From the NCBI RefSeq assembly GCF_001039355.2, contig NW_019775378.1, forward strand, positions 108,204-172,203: a stretch of DNA of 64,000 nucleotides. Reading direction: 5' to 3'. Shown in pieces: positions 49,301 through 62,000 of this stretch. The position numbers and the translations under genes are program-made. This DNA is from Lingula anatina. Its lineage: Eukaryota > Brachiopoda > Lingulata > Lingulida > Lingulidae. Under the pieces are notes generated by a model that was not told where the DNA came from, ran no database searches, and saw nothing but the letters and a program-made list of their open reading frames with translations. How positions within the stretch are numbered: the stretch's first letter is position 1; each line of letters opens with the position of its first letter.

Positions 49301-50025
49301 GTGATTTAAAGGACACGTATATAACTGCCACCACTGACGTACCTACATGTACCTTTGACATTTTATGTATTTTTAGAAAACCTTGTGGTATTAACGCGTA
49401 TTCCAGGTCGAGGGCAGCTGAGTTATTCAAGAACTGCCGCAACATACTTCCATTTCATAAAAAAGCATGTTAAAACTTTAGTCTTCAAAGGTTTGTGTTA
49501 ATTATGATTTTGGGCATTTGTATTTGGCAGGTTGATCAGGTTAACTCTAAAACAACTCCTGAAATTGAAATCTGATAAACGATCATACATGTGTTTGAGC
49601 AATATCTATGTGCGCATTACTAGTATAAGTATTGTAAAGAAAATTAGGGATTTGCACATGTTCACTGGCAAAGTTCCAAGTATTTTCTTCATCGTTCTTC
49701 AGTTAAGGCCTATGGGACAGTAGTACAAGTTCCCATTAGTTTATATTAATGTTACACACGTGCAGTACTACACTAATTATCCGTATACTGCCCTTGTCGT
49801 TTCTGAACGAAAGAAATGGACGCACTAAAGATTAATTCGCTTATTAGTATTGGGCGCACATGCAATGTGTCCCAGGCAGAGTTTGGACATCGTTTTAGAA
49901 AACACGACATATTAGGTTAACTGAACGGCCTTGCAATGGAGAAACAAACCGTCCTACCAAAAGAGCAAAGTGGACGAGACGTCTGCAGAGGAAGATATGA
50001 TGAGTCGAGGACGCACACCACTTAC
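46317..50025 (-). other. Presumed first intron of gene C
   Basis: Lies between the candidate 5'UTR donor and the coding-exon acceptor. Contains a poly-C tract and no coding signal. Confidence 0.3.
47015..47027. repeat. Poly-C tract (13 bp)
   Basis: Thirteen consecutive C. Confidence 0.85.
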
Positions 50026-50095
50026 CTTAGGTCTAAGACGCTCAAGCTACCAGTAGTTGATATTTCTCGAATCGCTCACTTGGGCACTTCACCCA
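50026..50095 (-). other. Candidate 5'UTR exon for gene C (donor at 50026)
   Basis: The minus strand carries a consensus donor CTAAG|GTAAGTGG at 50026/50025 and no long reading frame upstream of it. It lies directly downstream, on the minus strand, of a (GA)n tract (50105-50140), a common promoter-proximal context. Splicing to the acceptor at 46317 would give a 3.7 kb first intron. The 5' limit shown is arbitrary. Confidence 0.35.
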
Positions 50096-50101
50096 GCTTT
50101 T

Positions 50102-50104
<3 letters not shown>

Positions 50105-50140
<36 letters not shown>
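50105..50140. repeat. (TC)n microsatellite
   Basis: About eighteen TC units, just upstream (minus strand) of the candidate gene C 5'UTR exon. Confidence 0.92.
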
Positions 50141-50144
<4 letters not shown>

Positions 50145-52173
50145 ACCCAGCCACTGCACCTAATGATAAACTCAGTGTAACCAAGAGAGTATAAGGAGCC
50201 ACAATGCATTCTTGAATAAAGGGACTAAGCAAACGGGAGTTGTTTAGAAATCAAGTCAAAGGGCGCGATAGAGCTGAAAAATTACAACATCAATAGGCCC
50301 ATTGTGGCAGTGGCGTAATTGCCATGTCGTGAACTATATCGTGAAGAAACGGACTTTGCAAATGCGTCATTTCTTGGTGTTAATCAATTCTCGATTATTC
50401 AGAGGCGTCGATTAAGGTCCTGTGGATTAATCCTCAGCACACCACGCGATGTGCTGTGCCGTTATTGCTTGCTCTTTTTACCTATTTAGCGAGGTATAAC
50501 CTAGAAGAAACGACAGAGCGTCCATGGGTCGCTTTTAATAACACTGAGCTTATTCAGTCGTATATTTGATAGTGCTGCTATTAGGCCGCCATTGTGGCGG
50601 TAGCTTATTTAACATTACGGTACTGACTAAGCAAACATGCCGAACAATTCCTTAAACGAAACTTCTTCCACGTGTTTGAATAATTTGCTCTTTTTATATG
50701 CCTCGCCTTATACACTCCGCATTCTAATCGCGAAGAAAAAAGTCAAACTGGTTTGCTTTTAGGTGTATCTTTTATTTGGCAACGAAACACTAGGCAATGA
50801 ATAACGATCAAAGCGTAAATATTATATTGAATGTAACAATTTAGAGTCTCTAACTGCCAGAATTGATTACTTTGTTGCACTTAATTTTCTCTGACGTCAT
50901 TCGGTTGACGTCCGGGATAGCAGAGTCAATTTTTACAAAAGGACTTTTAAAAGTTTTGGGCTTGACTTAGAAAGTGGACCTGTAGTTATACAACTTCCAT
51001 TTTCCGATATTACAGTAGTCTAAGAGTGTTTTCCGAATTATTGACCTACAATTACTTTTGAGTAAATACTATGAGTAAATACCGAGATCAAGACAACTCG
51101 AATTTTATCTCAGAACTGAGATTTACGACTAAAAAAATAGGGGTAACAAACCCTTAAAAATTGTTTTGTGAAACAGCATAGTCGCTAATTTTTTTTTAAA
51201 GTCATAGTTAAGACCGATTTCTGTGAAACAGATCCAAGAAACAAGTGAGCAGCATCACCTGTGCGCATTTTATTGAATACCGGGAAACTCCAGAAACTGT
51301 AATTAACAAGCAAAGACCGCTGTCTCTATGCCAAATGCATGGGGTTTTCATCTATATGTAAGTGTTTCTTGACAAAAATCACCGACTGTTTCCAACTTCT
51401 TATTGTTCCCTATTCCGAATGCAAAGAGGAGCACTTAAATGCAAATGCGAGATTCGCAAACAAAAATCCGCTTCTGACGCAAATTTTGACGCCATTCAAT
51501 TTTAGAATTATGGCTTCTTAAAAAAGAAATAACCTTTTCCCTAAATGAAGTCTCATTTTGCTAATTGGTAAAAGAACACGCAATATAAACACGATCGATT
51601 GTTTGCTAAAACGGAGAGAGAAAGAAAGGAGAGGTTGGCATAATACAGTATATTATCAGTATTGTTTTACCTGATATTACTATATACAATATATTTCTTA
51701 ACACCAATTGTAATGTAAAGCTCATTCAACATAATTTTTTTCAATTTTGATTGAAATAATAGCCCTGTACGTATTCTCTTTCTAATGACAGAGTTTGTTA
51801 TTGATTAACTTTATCTTTTTGCAATTAGCAGAGTTCTTAACTCGACAGTACAATATAGATCAATCATCAACAAAGTGCTAAACTTGAATCCGATATCCCT
51901 TTCTCAGCGCCCGTTCAAATTGTTTTTGTTGATCCTTCTCCGCACAATTAGCACAATACGGGGAATAATTCAAGCTCGGATAGTATGGATTGACTGCCAT
52001 GTAATAGAAATCATCTTATAATTGACCTAAGTCACAACCAAGTAATTTTAACACAAAAATAAAAACATTATAATGATGATAATAGTATTAATGATAATGT
52101 GAATCATAATGGTAATAATGATGTATTCAACTACAGGAATCCTTGTGGTTAGAGCGGTGCCGTATGGACTCCT
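50141..52173. other. Intergenic, 3' flank of the DYNLT4-like gene
   Basis: No coding signal. The 3'UTR of the DYNLT4-like transcript must end here, but no polyadenylation signal at an obvious distance could be chosen. Confidence 0.4.
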
Positions 52174-52806
52174 TTACTCAAAGTAGGTAGCAAAGACCAT
52201 TGCTACCGCAAATAGCGTAGCATTTGAGTATGCTGCAGTGGCGTAGTTGTCTGTACCCGCATCCCATATGCTTCTACTTGCCACATATAGTCCTTGTCCT
52301 GTATTCTGCCCGACGATCACACTACACACAAACTTGTACCGTGGAAAGTTCATATCCTTCACTCTGCCTTTCACAGCCTCTGTCAAAGTCTGCGAAAGCT
52401 GTGCGCACGTTATAGGGTTGTACTGGACGCCCTCCAGATAGGAGGCCAGTAAAGAGCTAATAGATTTCTCGACCCGCGAGGCGTTAAATCGCTCCCCGGG
52501 ATCTGGTGTCATTTTGTACGTGTTTTGGAAATTTTTAGGCAAGCGCGCAGCGAGGAGAGCGTCCCCACGGCTGGCCCGGTGCATCATATGGATCCCTGCT
52601 AAGCTTCCCCTTGACAACGTGGACAGCCGCCTCCCCCCGGGCTGTGGCCCCGACCCGTCAAAACGCGACGCTCTTCGTAACTGCATCAGCTCGGAGCTCT
52701 GATGGGACGTCGACGTCACCACGGACTGCCTTCGTCCGTGAGTTTGACTCGGCACAGTGTCTATTTTAGCCAAGTTCTCCACTGTCAGTCGACTATATTC
52801 CGACAT
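52174..52806 (-). CDS. DYNLT4-like: Tctex1-domain dynein light chain, DYNLT4 (TCTEX1D4)-like, 210 aa
   Basis: A single uninterrupted reading frame from ATG at 52806 to a stop at 52174. Residues 1-90 are Ser/Arg-rich and probably disordered, with three R-R-x-S sites (25-28, 44-47, 59-62). Residues about 96-210 are the Tctex1/DYNLT fold: YKMTPDPGERF at 97-107, a helix 111-123, FPRYKFVCSVIVGQNTGQGL at 154-173, SRSIWD at 177-182 and the closing SNATLFAVAMVFATYFE. The RYK-VCSV-GQGL-SR-WD-LFAVA pattern and the Arg/Ser-rich leader best match the DYNLT4 member, whose human gene also has an intronless coding region. Family members are dynein-associated light chains found in cilia and sperm; the role here is inferred from homology. 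A TATA promoter and a short 5'UTR exon about 1.6 kb upstream on the same strand (54398-54454) probably belong to it. Confidence 0.9.
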   Translation of the reverse strand: MSEYSRLTVENLAKIDTVPSQTHGRRQSVVTSTSHQSSELMQLRRASRFDGSGPQPGGRRLSTLSRGSLAGIHMMHRASRGDALLAARLPKNFQNTYKMTPDPGERFNASRVEKSISSLLASYLEGVQYNPITCAQLSQTLTEAVKGRVKDMNFPRYKFVCSVIVGQNTGQGLYVASRSIWDAGTDNYATAAYSNATLFAVAMVFATYFE

Positions 52807-54251
52807 CTTATCAGGTTTGTTAATATATCAGAAATATGCTTAACACAATAAAAGCACAATTCAGTCATCTACACTCCGCCGTTGTCATAACATCCTTCGA
52901 TCCGTGACGAAGCGTCAAAGTCCCAATGTCCTGATTGATTGTGGGACAAATCTCTTATATTCTTTGGATTTCGGTGACTCACTTAAGTTGAGGCGCACTA
53001 CATGCGACGGAAATACTGTGGCGGACCTTTGGTCTTGCAGTTTTCTAAAAAAAAAAAGGACAAGAGTTCGTTTTTTAATCCAGTGAGGCAATTTGTAAAA
53101 TCCAGAAACCTTATCTCTCTAAACACATTCGAAGCACGATCAGAAGGAGCGAATGCACATTATGAATCAACGACCCATTAAGTCTGTGAGAACGCATTCA
53201 TTAGCAAAGTGCACATAGCAACAGCTACAGAAACGCAAAAAGTTGATAATAACAGGTGCTATGGAGTAAAAAAAGGTGCTTTAGAAATGTTAAGTTTCAT
53301 TATGAAAATGATATTTTTCAGAGTCTAAGGAAAAATCACAAGTGCCTGATAGCACCCAGTAAAAAAAAGCAACAAATCGGCTGACAAATATCAGCACAGT
53401 ATCTGAATTTATTAACTAACAGGCCTCGAAATTGAAGGAAAAAAAATCAGTTTTAGAAAGAAATTTTCGAGATCCTGTTTCAAAAAAGGACCGAAAAGAC
53501 CCTCAGTCCGAAAACGAGTCTGAGGCTTTATGCTCAAATGTTAGTTTACTTTGACCCAAAATACATTTAAGTCAGTTGTGATCCGATGTCTACTGAAATT
53601 CCGCGCCTTTCGTACAGTACCAAAAGAAAGACATGGGTAATGTTTGAGGCCATTGCTTATTCACGAGGCCACTATGGATTTACTCGGTTTCTTGGAATGA
53701 CGTTAATTAAGGCCAGTTTTTGGAGCTTCAATTCTTTCGTGAAACAACTACACGTGTACTGCATGCTCCAGAAGTCTTGCCACTAACACGTATCTCGAAC
53801 AACCCTGCAATTTAATTGATTGGTGAGGCGTTTCAGGACCATGTTCGATTTAAAAGAACTTGGCATGAATGCCTACGCAGCTTGACTGTCACTGGAAAGT
53901 AGTTCGCAGCCAGGTGAAGAGTAACTTGACCTGGATTTTGTCTTGCTGTCCTACAAACTGTATCGTTAAAATGAAATGAGCACTGTTGCACATCAACATT
54001 TTAACGATTCACAACGTGAAATATCACAGGAATTATGAACTAGTAATGAAATATGTTGGATATTCTGATAAATACTGCGTTACGCGATGATTCTGTATGT
54101 CGGTGCCTTATTTCCATAAGCAATTAAAAGATCAAATATCAAAATCTGACATTATTCTTGAAATACAGCCTCCCGCAAAAGAGAGTCGGAAGATCGACGA
54201 TTCCGGCAGCACCTAAAAGCATTTTGAAACGTCGCATCAACTTTCACGGCA

Positions 54252-54293
54252 TGAGAGAGAGAGAGAGGGAGAGAGAGAGAGAGAGAGAGAGAG
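54252..54293. repeat. (GA)n microsatellite
   Basis: GA repeat with one GGGA break, about 100 bp inside the presumed first intron of the DYNLT4-like gene. Confidence 0.9.
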
Positions 54294-54397
54294 TATTGCA
54301 TGATTTCCTTTTTATCAATTAATTGGGAAATTATCCCTTCTGCATGCAGCATAACATTGTGATAATAATTGTGTCATCATACGAAGTTATGCATTAC

Positions 54398-54430
54398 CTG
54401 AACGGCCTCCTTGGCGACAGTGCGATAACT
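54398..54430 (-). other. Candidate non-coding exon 1 (5'UTR) of the DYNLT4-like gene
   Basis: About 33 nt between the TCAGTT initiator and donor CAG|GTAATG. It holds no useful ATG. The partner acceptor would lie just above 52806, where AG dinucleotides occur within 50 bp of the start codon; I cannot choose between them. Confidence 0.4.
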
Positions 54431-54446
54431 GAGCCTTTCCTGATCC

Positions 54447-54454
54447 CTTATATA
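54447..54454 (-). promoter_or_regulatory. TATA box (TATATAAG) of a minus-strand promoter, probably DYNLT4-like
   Basis: The minus strand reads TTATATAAGGG. An initiator-like CTCAGTT follows about 24 bp downstream (A at 54430), and a consensus donor CAG|GTAATG lies at 54398/54397. That spacing makes a coherent core promoter plus a tiny first exon. Linking it to the coding frame at 52806 is inference. Confidence 0.5.
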
Positions 54455-57400
54455 ACAGTAATAAACTGATAACGTCCACTTTCTGGTCGGACAATAAAAT
54501 ACTACTTTTTCCCCGTCATATCATTCATTCAACTCAGTGTCGGTAGTCGACTGGGAAATGTTAGCATTGAATATAACGTGTACGTGCAAAGGCTCTGACG
54601 TACGCCCTATGTTATGACCGGTGCCCCACTGTTTGTATATCACTATGGTTACCGACACTATTCACGCTTGGCTGATCATGGCTCTAATTGCTCCTAAATA
54701 GTCCATTATTCAAAATGCATTTATTTTTTTCTCAAGCATTTTGTACGACGCCGCAACTTGGCAGAACGAAGACTAAACACATCAGCCAAACAGACTAGCA
54801 TACATATACAAAACGATCAGTCTATAGAAAGTGCATCATGTATGTTTTTGCTTATGGCAAAATGCCGTGTTCGTCAAACCTTTTTCAAACACCGTTTACA
54901 GACCATTAACCTAGCAGTAACAGAAGTTAAGCCAATATGATCCAGGAAATCTCACTGTTAAATGCAGGAAAAAATACCTCTGGGATTTACGTAACGAACC
55001 ATTGAAATAAACGAAGAAGGTAATCTTAAATCCAATAACTTGGAGCTCTCCGCTATCGACGGATCATAAACATCCCACTTAAATTCTTATCTCGATTCCC
55101 TGTCTAGATACGTTAACATGTAAACAACAGCGTCCTTAGCAACCGAGTGAACAGTGATGCACATCATAGAGACAAGAAAGCTTTGTTCTCTAATCCTCTT
55201 ATAACAGAAAAAAATAGAAAATATATAAAGCAGCGCCTTATCTACACAAAACAATTGAGAGGATAACAAGCGACAAACATTTTTACAAGACCCTAAATTA
55301 AGACCAAAGTAAGACTTCTTTTTGCTTAAATTTTTAGTATACTTTCAAGGCCAAATTGCTGACCTACTTACTCCGTAATTCCAGCTGTCACAATATACGC
55401 CTGCTACAAGCAGATTTAAACATTTACCTGGTTATTAAGCTCTCTGCAGTTTGTTTAAGTGCATCAACCGAGCCACTGTGTCTAGGGTCAATGTGTAGGC
55501 CACCTGTTTCTCTGAAGATATCTGAACTCGCAGATCCGCTAAAGTGACACTGACAGAGGAGGACACTTAGCGTATTGTACTCAGCCCAATATTCTCAGCT
55601 GTGATTCGCGCAACCATAATACGACGCCTTGGGTCAAAAGTCAACATTCGTCACTCCAACAACGACGACTTTTGCTGTGGTAGTAAACCACAGTGATTAG
55701 TCAACTTGACGAGTTTTTTCTTTCTTTCCTTTCTTTCTTTTTCTTAATGTGTAGTTTGACATCATTGGTCAGAGGTAGGAGTAAAGTCGATAGTTATGAA
55801 ATGAGACCTTAACAATGATGGTTGGTGATTAACAATGATGCTTTTTGTTTTTGAAATTTATCTCGCTTCTCGTTTAATTTTGCTGTTTTAAATCCCTGCT
55901 TTTCTTTGAAAAGATAATGTTTACATTTATTAGTTCGAAATTTGACACCGTTTCTAAGCAGCATTAAGCGATGGCTTTCCTGACTAAGCACCGGTTTAAT
56001 TTTAGGTCGAATAAATCAAGTGATCCTTTTTAAATAGTAGAGTGTGAGGCTCACGGCTCTGATTTAAGAGACTATTTTTAGGTTGAAGGAATGGAACTTA
56101 GGGGGCAACAAAAGAAATTCAACGCATGTTTGAAGCTTTACCTTATATGACCTTCACTGCGAGCTGATGGATAGTCTTTTTTCATGGGCGTCAGATATGA
56201 AAAAAAATGGAAAAAAATGACGCAACGGTCTTTATCTTTAATATCAATATAGCAATGTCTGATATCCGTGATGTTTGTACCGACTGAGCATAACATCGCA
56301 CTTACGCGGCGCACCCACAATAGTGATATATTAGGCTTTGCAGTGGTGCAATTTACAATACGTCCTTAATGTTCAACATGGTTATGATATTAAATCAATG
56401 ACTAGCAAAAAGCTTTTTTTTTTCAACCATGATAAGTAAGACTCCGTTCACATGAAAAATCTATTTTCTAAAAATCTATTTTCTATTCGCGGTATCTTGT
56501 GATCACTCGTATCTTGCGAGCGCAGCCGAGAATTAATTACAGCTTTGGAAGTAACTGGCTGCCAGTAATTACGCCGCTGGGTATTCAGGGCACAGACCGT
56601 GATCACAAGATACCGCGAATAGAAAATAGATTTTTAGAAAATACATTTTTCATGTGAACGAAACCTAAAACTGTACACTATCAGGTTGAAGTCCTGCCAA
56701 TTACATAATTTTGGCTGTCCGTTTTGGCAAGATTTTATAAACAATCGCGACGGTCCTTTGGTCATTGCTGTGTTTGCCAAATGTATGTACAAATACAGTG
56801 GCATGGTTTTTCTTAAACATCAACCTTTGAATGAAACAGAATTCGCTTCAAGCATGGGGTTTCAAATAAAGAAATCACTACTACGTAAGGTTTTATAAAA
56901 ACCAATGGCGCCCATGAAAAATCGATATCCCCTACGTGAACATGAAATACCCCTTAGTTGAAATAAGAAAAAGTGATACTCTTAAGGGGACCACTTTATT
57001 TCTTATTGAAAGGACCCTTGCTTTCTTACCGAGTTCGATTTAGCATTTCATTCTTGAGTCATCTGTCTCACAAACCTGTCAAATTAAAAACCAGGATAAA
57101 ATTTTGTGTAGAATTTTCAAATTGTACGTCAGCGGTTCAAATAAATACATATTTTAATAATCGGTTAATCTTTATGATAGCACAAAACTTTAAAAAATCT
57201 TAGGTTTTCAATTCTCTACAATAGATTCAAAAGTAAGTCTAAGATTTGAAAAAAATCTTTCGTTTGACAATAGATTGACGTCTCTTTCATTTCAGCGGCC
57301 ATTGAATCTGGATCCCCCAGTGACATATAACAAAAGTCACACTCGCATTTTCCTGCTTACCAAGGTATCTAAGGAATCTTTGGGAAAGTTGTAAATGTCT

Positions 57401-58800
57401 AGTGCCTGCTTAGGATAAGACGCATACCTGTAATGATTTTTCCTATGACTACCCCAGAAGTGACAGGACTGGAAGACCATACCTTGAAATTGATCAATGA
57501 CGTTCCCCAGTCTACTAGCCCGCCGTGTTTTTGTTTCTTAAAGCCCAGGCTTGAGCTGCGCTTGACTTCTTGACATATCAACTAAAGGAGGACACTTATC
57601 CGATAAACCTTATATATTTCATTCAATATTGACATTGGGCTTTGTTCAAATAGGTGTGAGTTTCACAAGCGGCATTTTGATATAGCATTTTCTGACTACC
57701 TGTGTATTTCGATAACAAAAGAAAGAAGGCACTCTCAAAAGAAAATTACACCTAGCTTCATCTATAGAATTAGAACAAGAGCCACACAATCCTTTAGTAA
57801 TATAATCATGGGGTGACCGAGAGTTTGGGATGGACCCATGAATTCCAGTATATTAATCTTTTGGCTTGACAAGTATTTTCTGCTCTGGTGCTGTGTAAAT
57901 TAACAAACACTATTCTTAATCTGTTGCGTTTTAGTGAGTCAGTGTGCTTATGTGTGTGTAAATGATCATTGCAAGCTGACCGCATGTCTACACTTTTTTT
58001 CGCCTTTTTCCTCACATTCTAGCAAACATTAACCGGGAAAGTAATAATATATTTAAGAATATTAATCGAAAAATCAGCTGACACTCTATTTCTTGCTAGC
58101 ATAAAATCGAAGAGAAATAATGTCTTTATCTCATTAACTTTACCACATTTGCAGCAATACATGAATCTTTTGGTTTTGCTTTCTTCTGATATGACCTATT
58201 TTGGTGAAAAATTAATTTTGATTACAATATCAATCATCATTTAATATGAGAGAGGTGCAACAGATTGTTCAAGAATGCGATAGTTGTGACAACATGGTCC
58301 AAACCATACTTTGGCAATTGCGATACGGGGTTATGTATGAAACACGCACAATGGCAGCTTTTTGTTCTTGTGCGTTTTTCAATGGCAATACAGATTAAAA
58401 TGACGTATGGTGCCTCTGCTTTCTAAGTCAACTCTTGACCTAATCCACCCTCGGACCATAGGTCTACATCTAAACATAATCCACAAATATTGTGTTCCGG
58501 AGTAGAAGGACCTACCCCTGTATGCTTGCGGATATCCTGTAGCTTTACTTTTAACAAGTGACTTGCAGAAAGTTTCTGGGTTTATAAGACGACAATTCCA
58601 TGTTGCGGATTCACATTTAATATTACACACGAGCTACAGGTAGGGCGAGGCTTTGACATTCAAAATAGCGTAATCTATCATTTTGACACCAATTAAATGA
58701 GGTACGTTTTTGCAATTTTTTAATACATCTTTAACAATACTATTACTACTAGCAATTTATAATGATAATTTTAATGGTGCACCTAGAATCCGAGACTAGT
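54455..58800. other. Intergenic between divergently oriented DYNLT4-like and GH81 genes
   Basis: Contains the 56.4 kb MITE. A minus-strand frame at 57399-57581 ends at a good donor (ACAG|GTATGC, 57428) and could be an exon, but nothing else supports it. Confidence 0.4.
56445..56660. mobile_element. MITE-like element with 62-bp terminal inverted repeats
   Basis: Arms 56445-56506 and 56599-56660 (outer end CGTTCACATGAAAAAT, inner end GGTATCTTGTGATCAC) match at 61 of 62 positions around a 92-bp centre. At about 216 bp with long TIRs and no coding capacity it fits a miniature inverted-repeat element. I could not identify a target-site duplication, so the superfamily is open. Confidence 0.75.
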
Positions 58801-59001
58801 TAAGCTGATTTTAATTCCAAAAAAAATTGAACACTTTAATCAACAAATATCACATTTGGGCCTACCGCTAAGACGTCCCGTGGGACACAGTATGTTGACC
58901 TACACTCGGACATGCACCTGTCACAAGTACAGGTATTCATTAAGCCAGATTTTATCACTGAGCCTTACAGAGTGCCATCGTGAACTAGAGAGTATAGGAC
59001 G
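58801..59001 (+). promoter_or_regulatory. Presumed 5'UTR and proximal promoter of the GH81 gene
   Basis: This stretch precedes the signal-peptide ATG at 59002. The start context is acgATGG, with purine at +4. I see no clear TATA box at a sensible distance. The transcription start cannot be fixed from the sequence, and a further upstream UTR exon is possible. Confidence 0.3.
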
Positions 59002-62000
59002 ATGGTACTACTGGTTGGACACGGTCGGACAATGCTTTTTCTCCTCTTTGGCGCACTTTCAGGTAATAGTGCTTTAGATTTTGTTAATTTATCATGAAAT
59101 AATTTTTAAGTCACACTTGTTCCTGTGAGCCAGTTTCAGTGTTTTGAGTAGGGGCACTAGAATAACTCCAAAATAAGTCCCGATATGCACAGTATATATA
59201 TGTACATGTATTAGTAATTTAGTATATCATGCAGTTAAATATCAATAAATACATTCTCTTGTGTAATATGGGTATAAAGTTTTGTTCATGTATTTGGTGA
59301 ATCATCATTTCTGATTTTTATACGGTAAAATTTCACTTGAAACACGATGCGAACCCGAAACCGCGGCCAAATGTGCAGGGTCGCTGCTGTGTCATGTTAA
59401 AAACGCCAGGAACAATACTGAAACAAGAACCACTTGTCTTGGTGACATATTTATATATGTATTTGTACTATTTATGTGGACGGTTGCAAGTGAATGACGC
59501 TGTTTCAAAATATTCCAAGTTACGCACATGATGCATCACATGCAAATAGCGTATTAATGCATTTTTAATCCCCACAAACTGTAGTTACTGCGCAATAAAT
59601 GCAGTTAAATCGTACTTTAACATCTTGTTTTGTTTCAACTTCACTGTAGTCATCTGCGGTACATTGGCGGCTATTCCCCCAGGATGCACACCATTGAACA
59701 ACAAAGTCTACTCTGACAAAAACCCAGCCACAATATACGAGGCCAATGCCGAGCTTCTTGGAGTGGCGCCTCCTTCCAAACGTTTTGGCAAGATGCGCTC
59801 ACAGGGTGCCCTGCCGACGCACCATTTTGCAATCAATCAAATGAAAAAGGGAATGGTTCCAATACGACAGTTTCCGTTTTCCGGTGAGTGTTCAGCAATT
59901 ATATTAATTAATTCTCCACTGTAAGGATTAGACTGAGATGGAACTTAACTGTGTTTTTCAATAAAACAGTTAAAATGCAAGAAATACAGATACCCCGAAG
60001 CTTCGCTCCTCTCACAAGGCTTTCTTTTTGGTTGATACGTGTTTCTTCTTCCCATATTTTATTGTATCAATGAATATATGATTTCAGTCGTTATGAGCTC
60101 GGATGGAATAACATACGACGCCTATCCAATGGACCGTTGGAACAAAGCTTCCAGAACTGACGAGATGCAGCAGCAGACGCTGACCAAGGTTGGGGAACCT
60201 TGGAATAAAATAACTAGTATGGGAACCAACGCTAAACAAATGGTAACTGGACCGGACGGAAATCCCTTCGGTACTTTTTCCGGTGGGTGTAATATCGGTC
60301 CTCCTCTACAGGGGAATTTAAACTGTTTAAGAAAAATAATCATTCTTGTCAACAAACGCTTGTCGTTTCCTTATATTGTGAAACGTGTATCTGAATTTCT
60401 CCAACTACCCCCCATGAGAAAAGATCCGTAAAATTCCTAACGACAAAACTGCTCTCAAACTTTCGTTTACCTTATAATACTTATACACTTGTTCGACCAT
60501 TTTTTTTACAGAATTTTGGATCGAAATAATGAATTTCTTCGAGGTAAATTTATGCTCCGTACTGTATGACTATTTGTGAAAAAATATTTCATATTGAAAG
60601 GAAAATCCGGAGTACGTGTCGGTATTGAGAACAGCGGGGATGCCAAAGTCACTGCCATGGGGGAGATGTATGCAAATTTTGAGTTTGCGAACAACAATGG
60701 TGGAAATATGGAGGTAAAAATCTAATCAGAAATGTTTAATATTACTAAAAAAACAGAATATATAAATTAATAATCGAATACTGATAGGTTCATTCAGTCA
60801 AATTCCTTAATAATATCGTTCCTCATGTAATTTTTTAGGTTCCTTTGGTGCGTGGAAGTCCAATTCTCACGCATTTATTTACCAATGCGAATCCACAAGT
60901 AACAGCCTTCTGCCTTGCTTCCATCAACGGAAACCCAGTACAGTCGTCTTGTCCAGTGGAAGCTCAGGGTAATATGGACAAGCAAATTTTTATCTTTATT
61001 CATTTTGCTCACTTTCGGTCAAATCAATGATGACGAACAGGTTTATTGTCCCTTTTTGTTATCCCTGTTTTATCTGCGCCAATGTTCTCGTGAGAATCAA
61101 TGACAGATGAGAAATGGTACACTCATCCTTATCAAATATTAACTCACTTGACCACTCTTCATGTCATCCGGTCAACGATTTACACCGAAAAGAGCTGATA
61201 AGTGTTAAGTCTCCTTATGGGAAACTGTTTATTATTATTGTTATTATTATTATTATTATTACTATTCATTAAAACGGTAAATAAGAAATGCGGCACATTA
61301 CGCTGATTAACAAGTAAAAGTATGAATATAAAGGCAATCCTGTTGACGTTGTAATCCACCGTTCACGTTTCCAGGGCGAGATGGGGGTGAAGGCTACACC
61401 TCCGCCAGCTGTGATGGCTCTAATCTTGTAATCACTCTGTACATGACCAAACAACAAGATATTAGTAAGATCCAGTGGGCCGCAGCGCCATCTTCTGCCT
61501 GGAGAAGCAGTCACGGCATGCACACGTGCAAGGACGAGTGCACCGTAAGCAACGGTGGAAAAACTGTGACCATAAGGACACATGTAACTGGAGGTGGATT
61601 TGAATTTACACTTCACTTATCTTGGTTTTCTTCAATTTTATCTGATTTCACACATGCATGTCTTTACCAAATACCAAATACGATTTTAAAAACTCATGGA
61701 ACCGCATTTAAATGCAATTATTATAAATATATATACAACAAAATTGTGTTGAATATTCCTTTTTCCACCTCGTTTTAGGAACATTCAGCTTTGCTGTCAA
61801 CGTCATTGGTAGTTACATATTGCCCTACGGAAGAAGCTGGATAGACCAACCAATCACCCATACTTGCGGCAATCGAGGAAAGCGAGCCGCGGAATTGGCA
61901 TGCTCAAAGTCATTCTGCCACTTCCCAACTTGTAATATCCAAAACGGCAAGAACAACTTCCAGTTGACCATAAAGCTGGACAGGCCAGTTAAAAAGGTTG

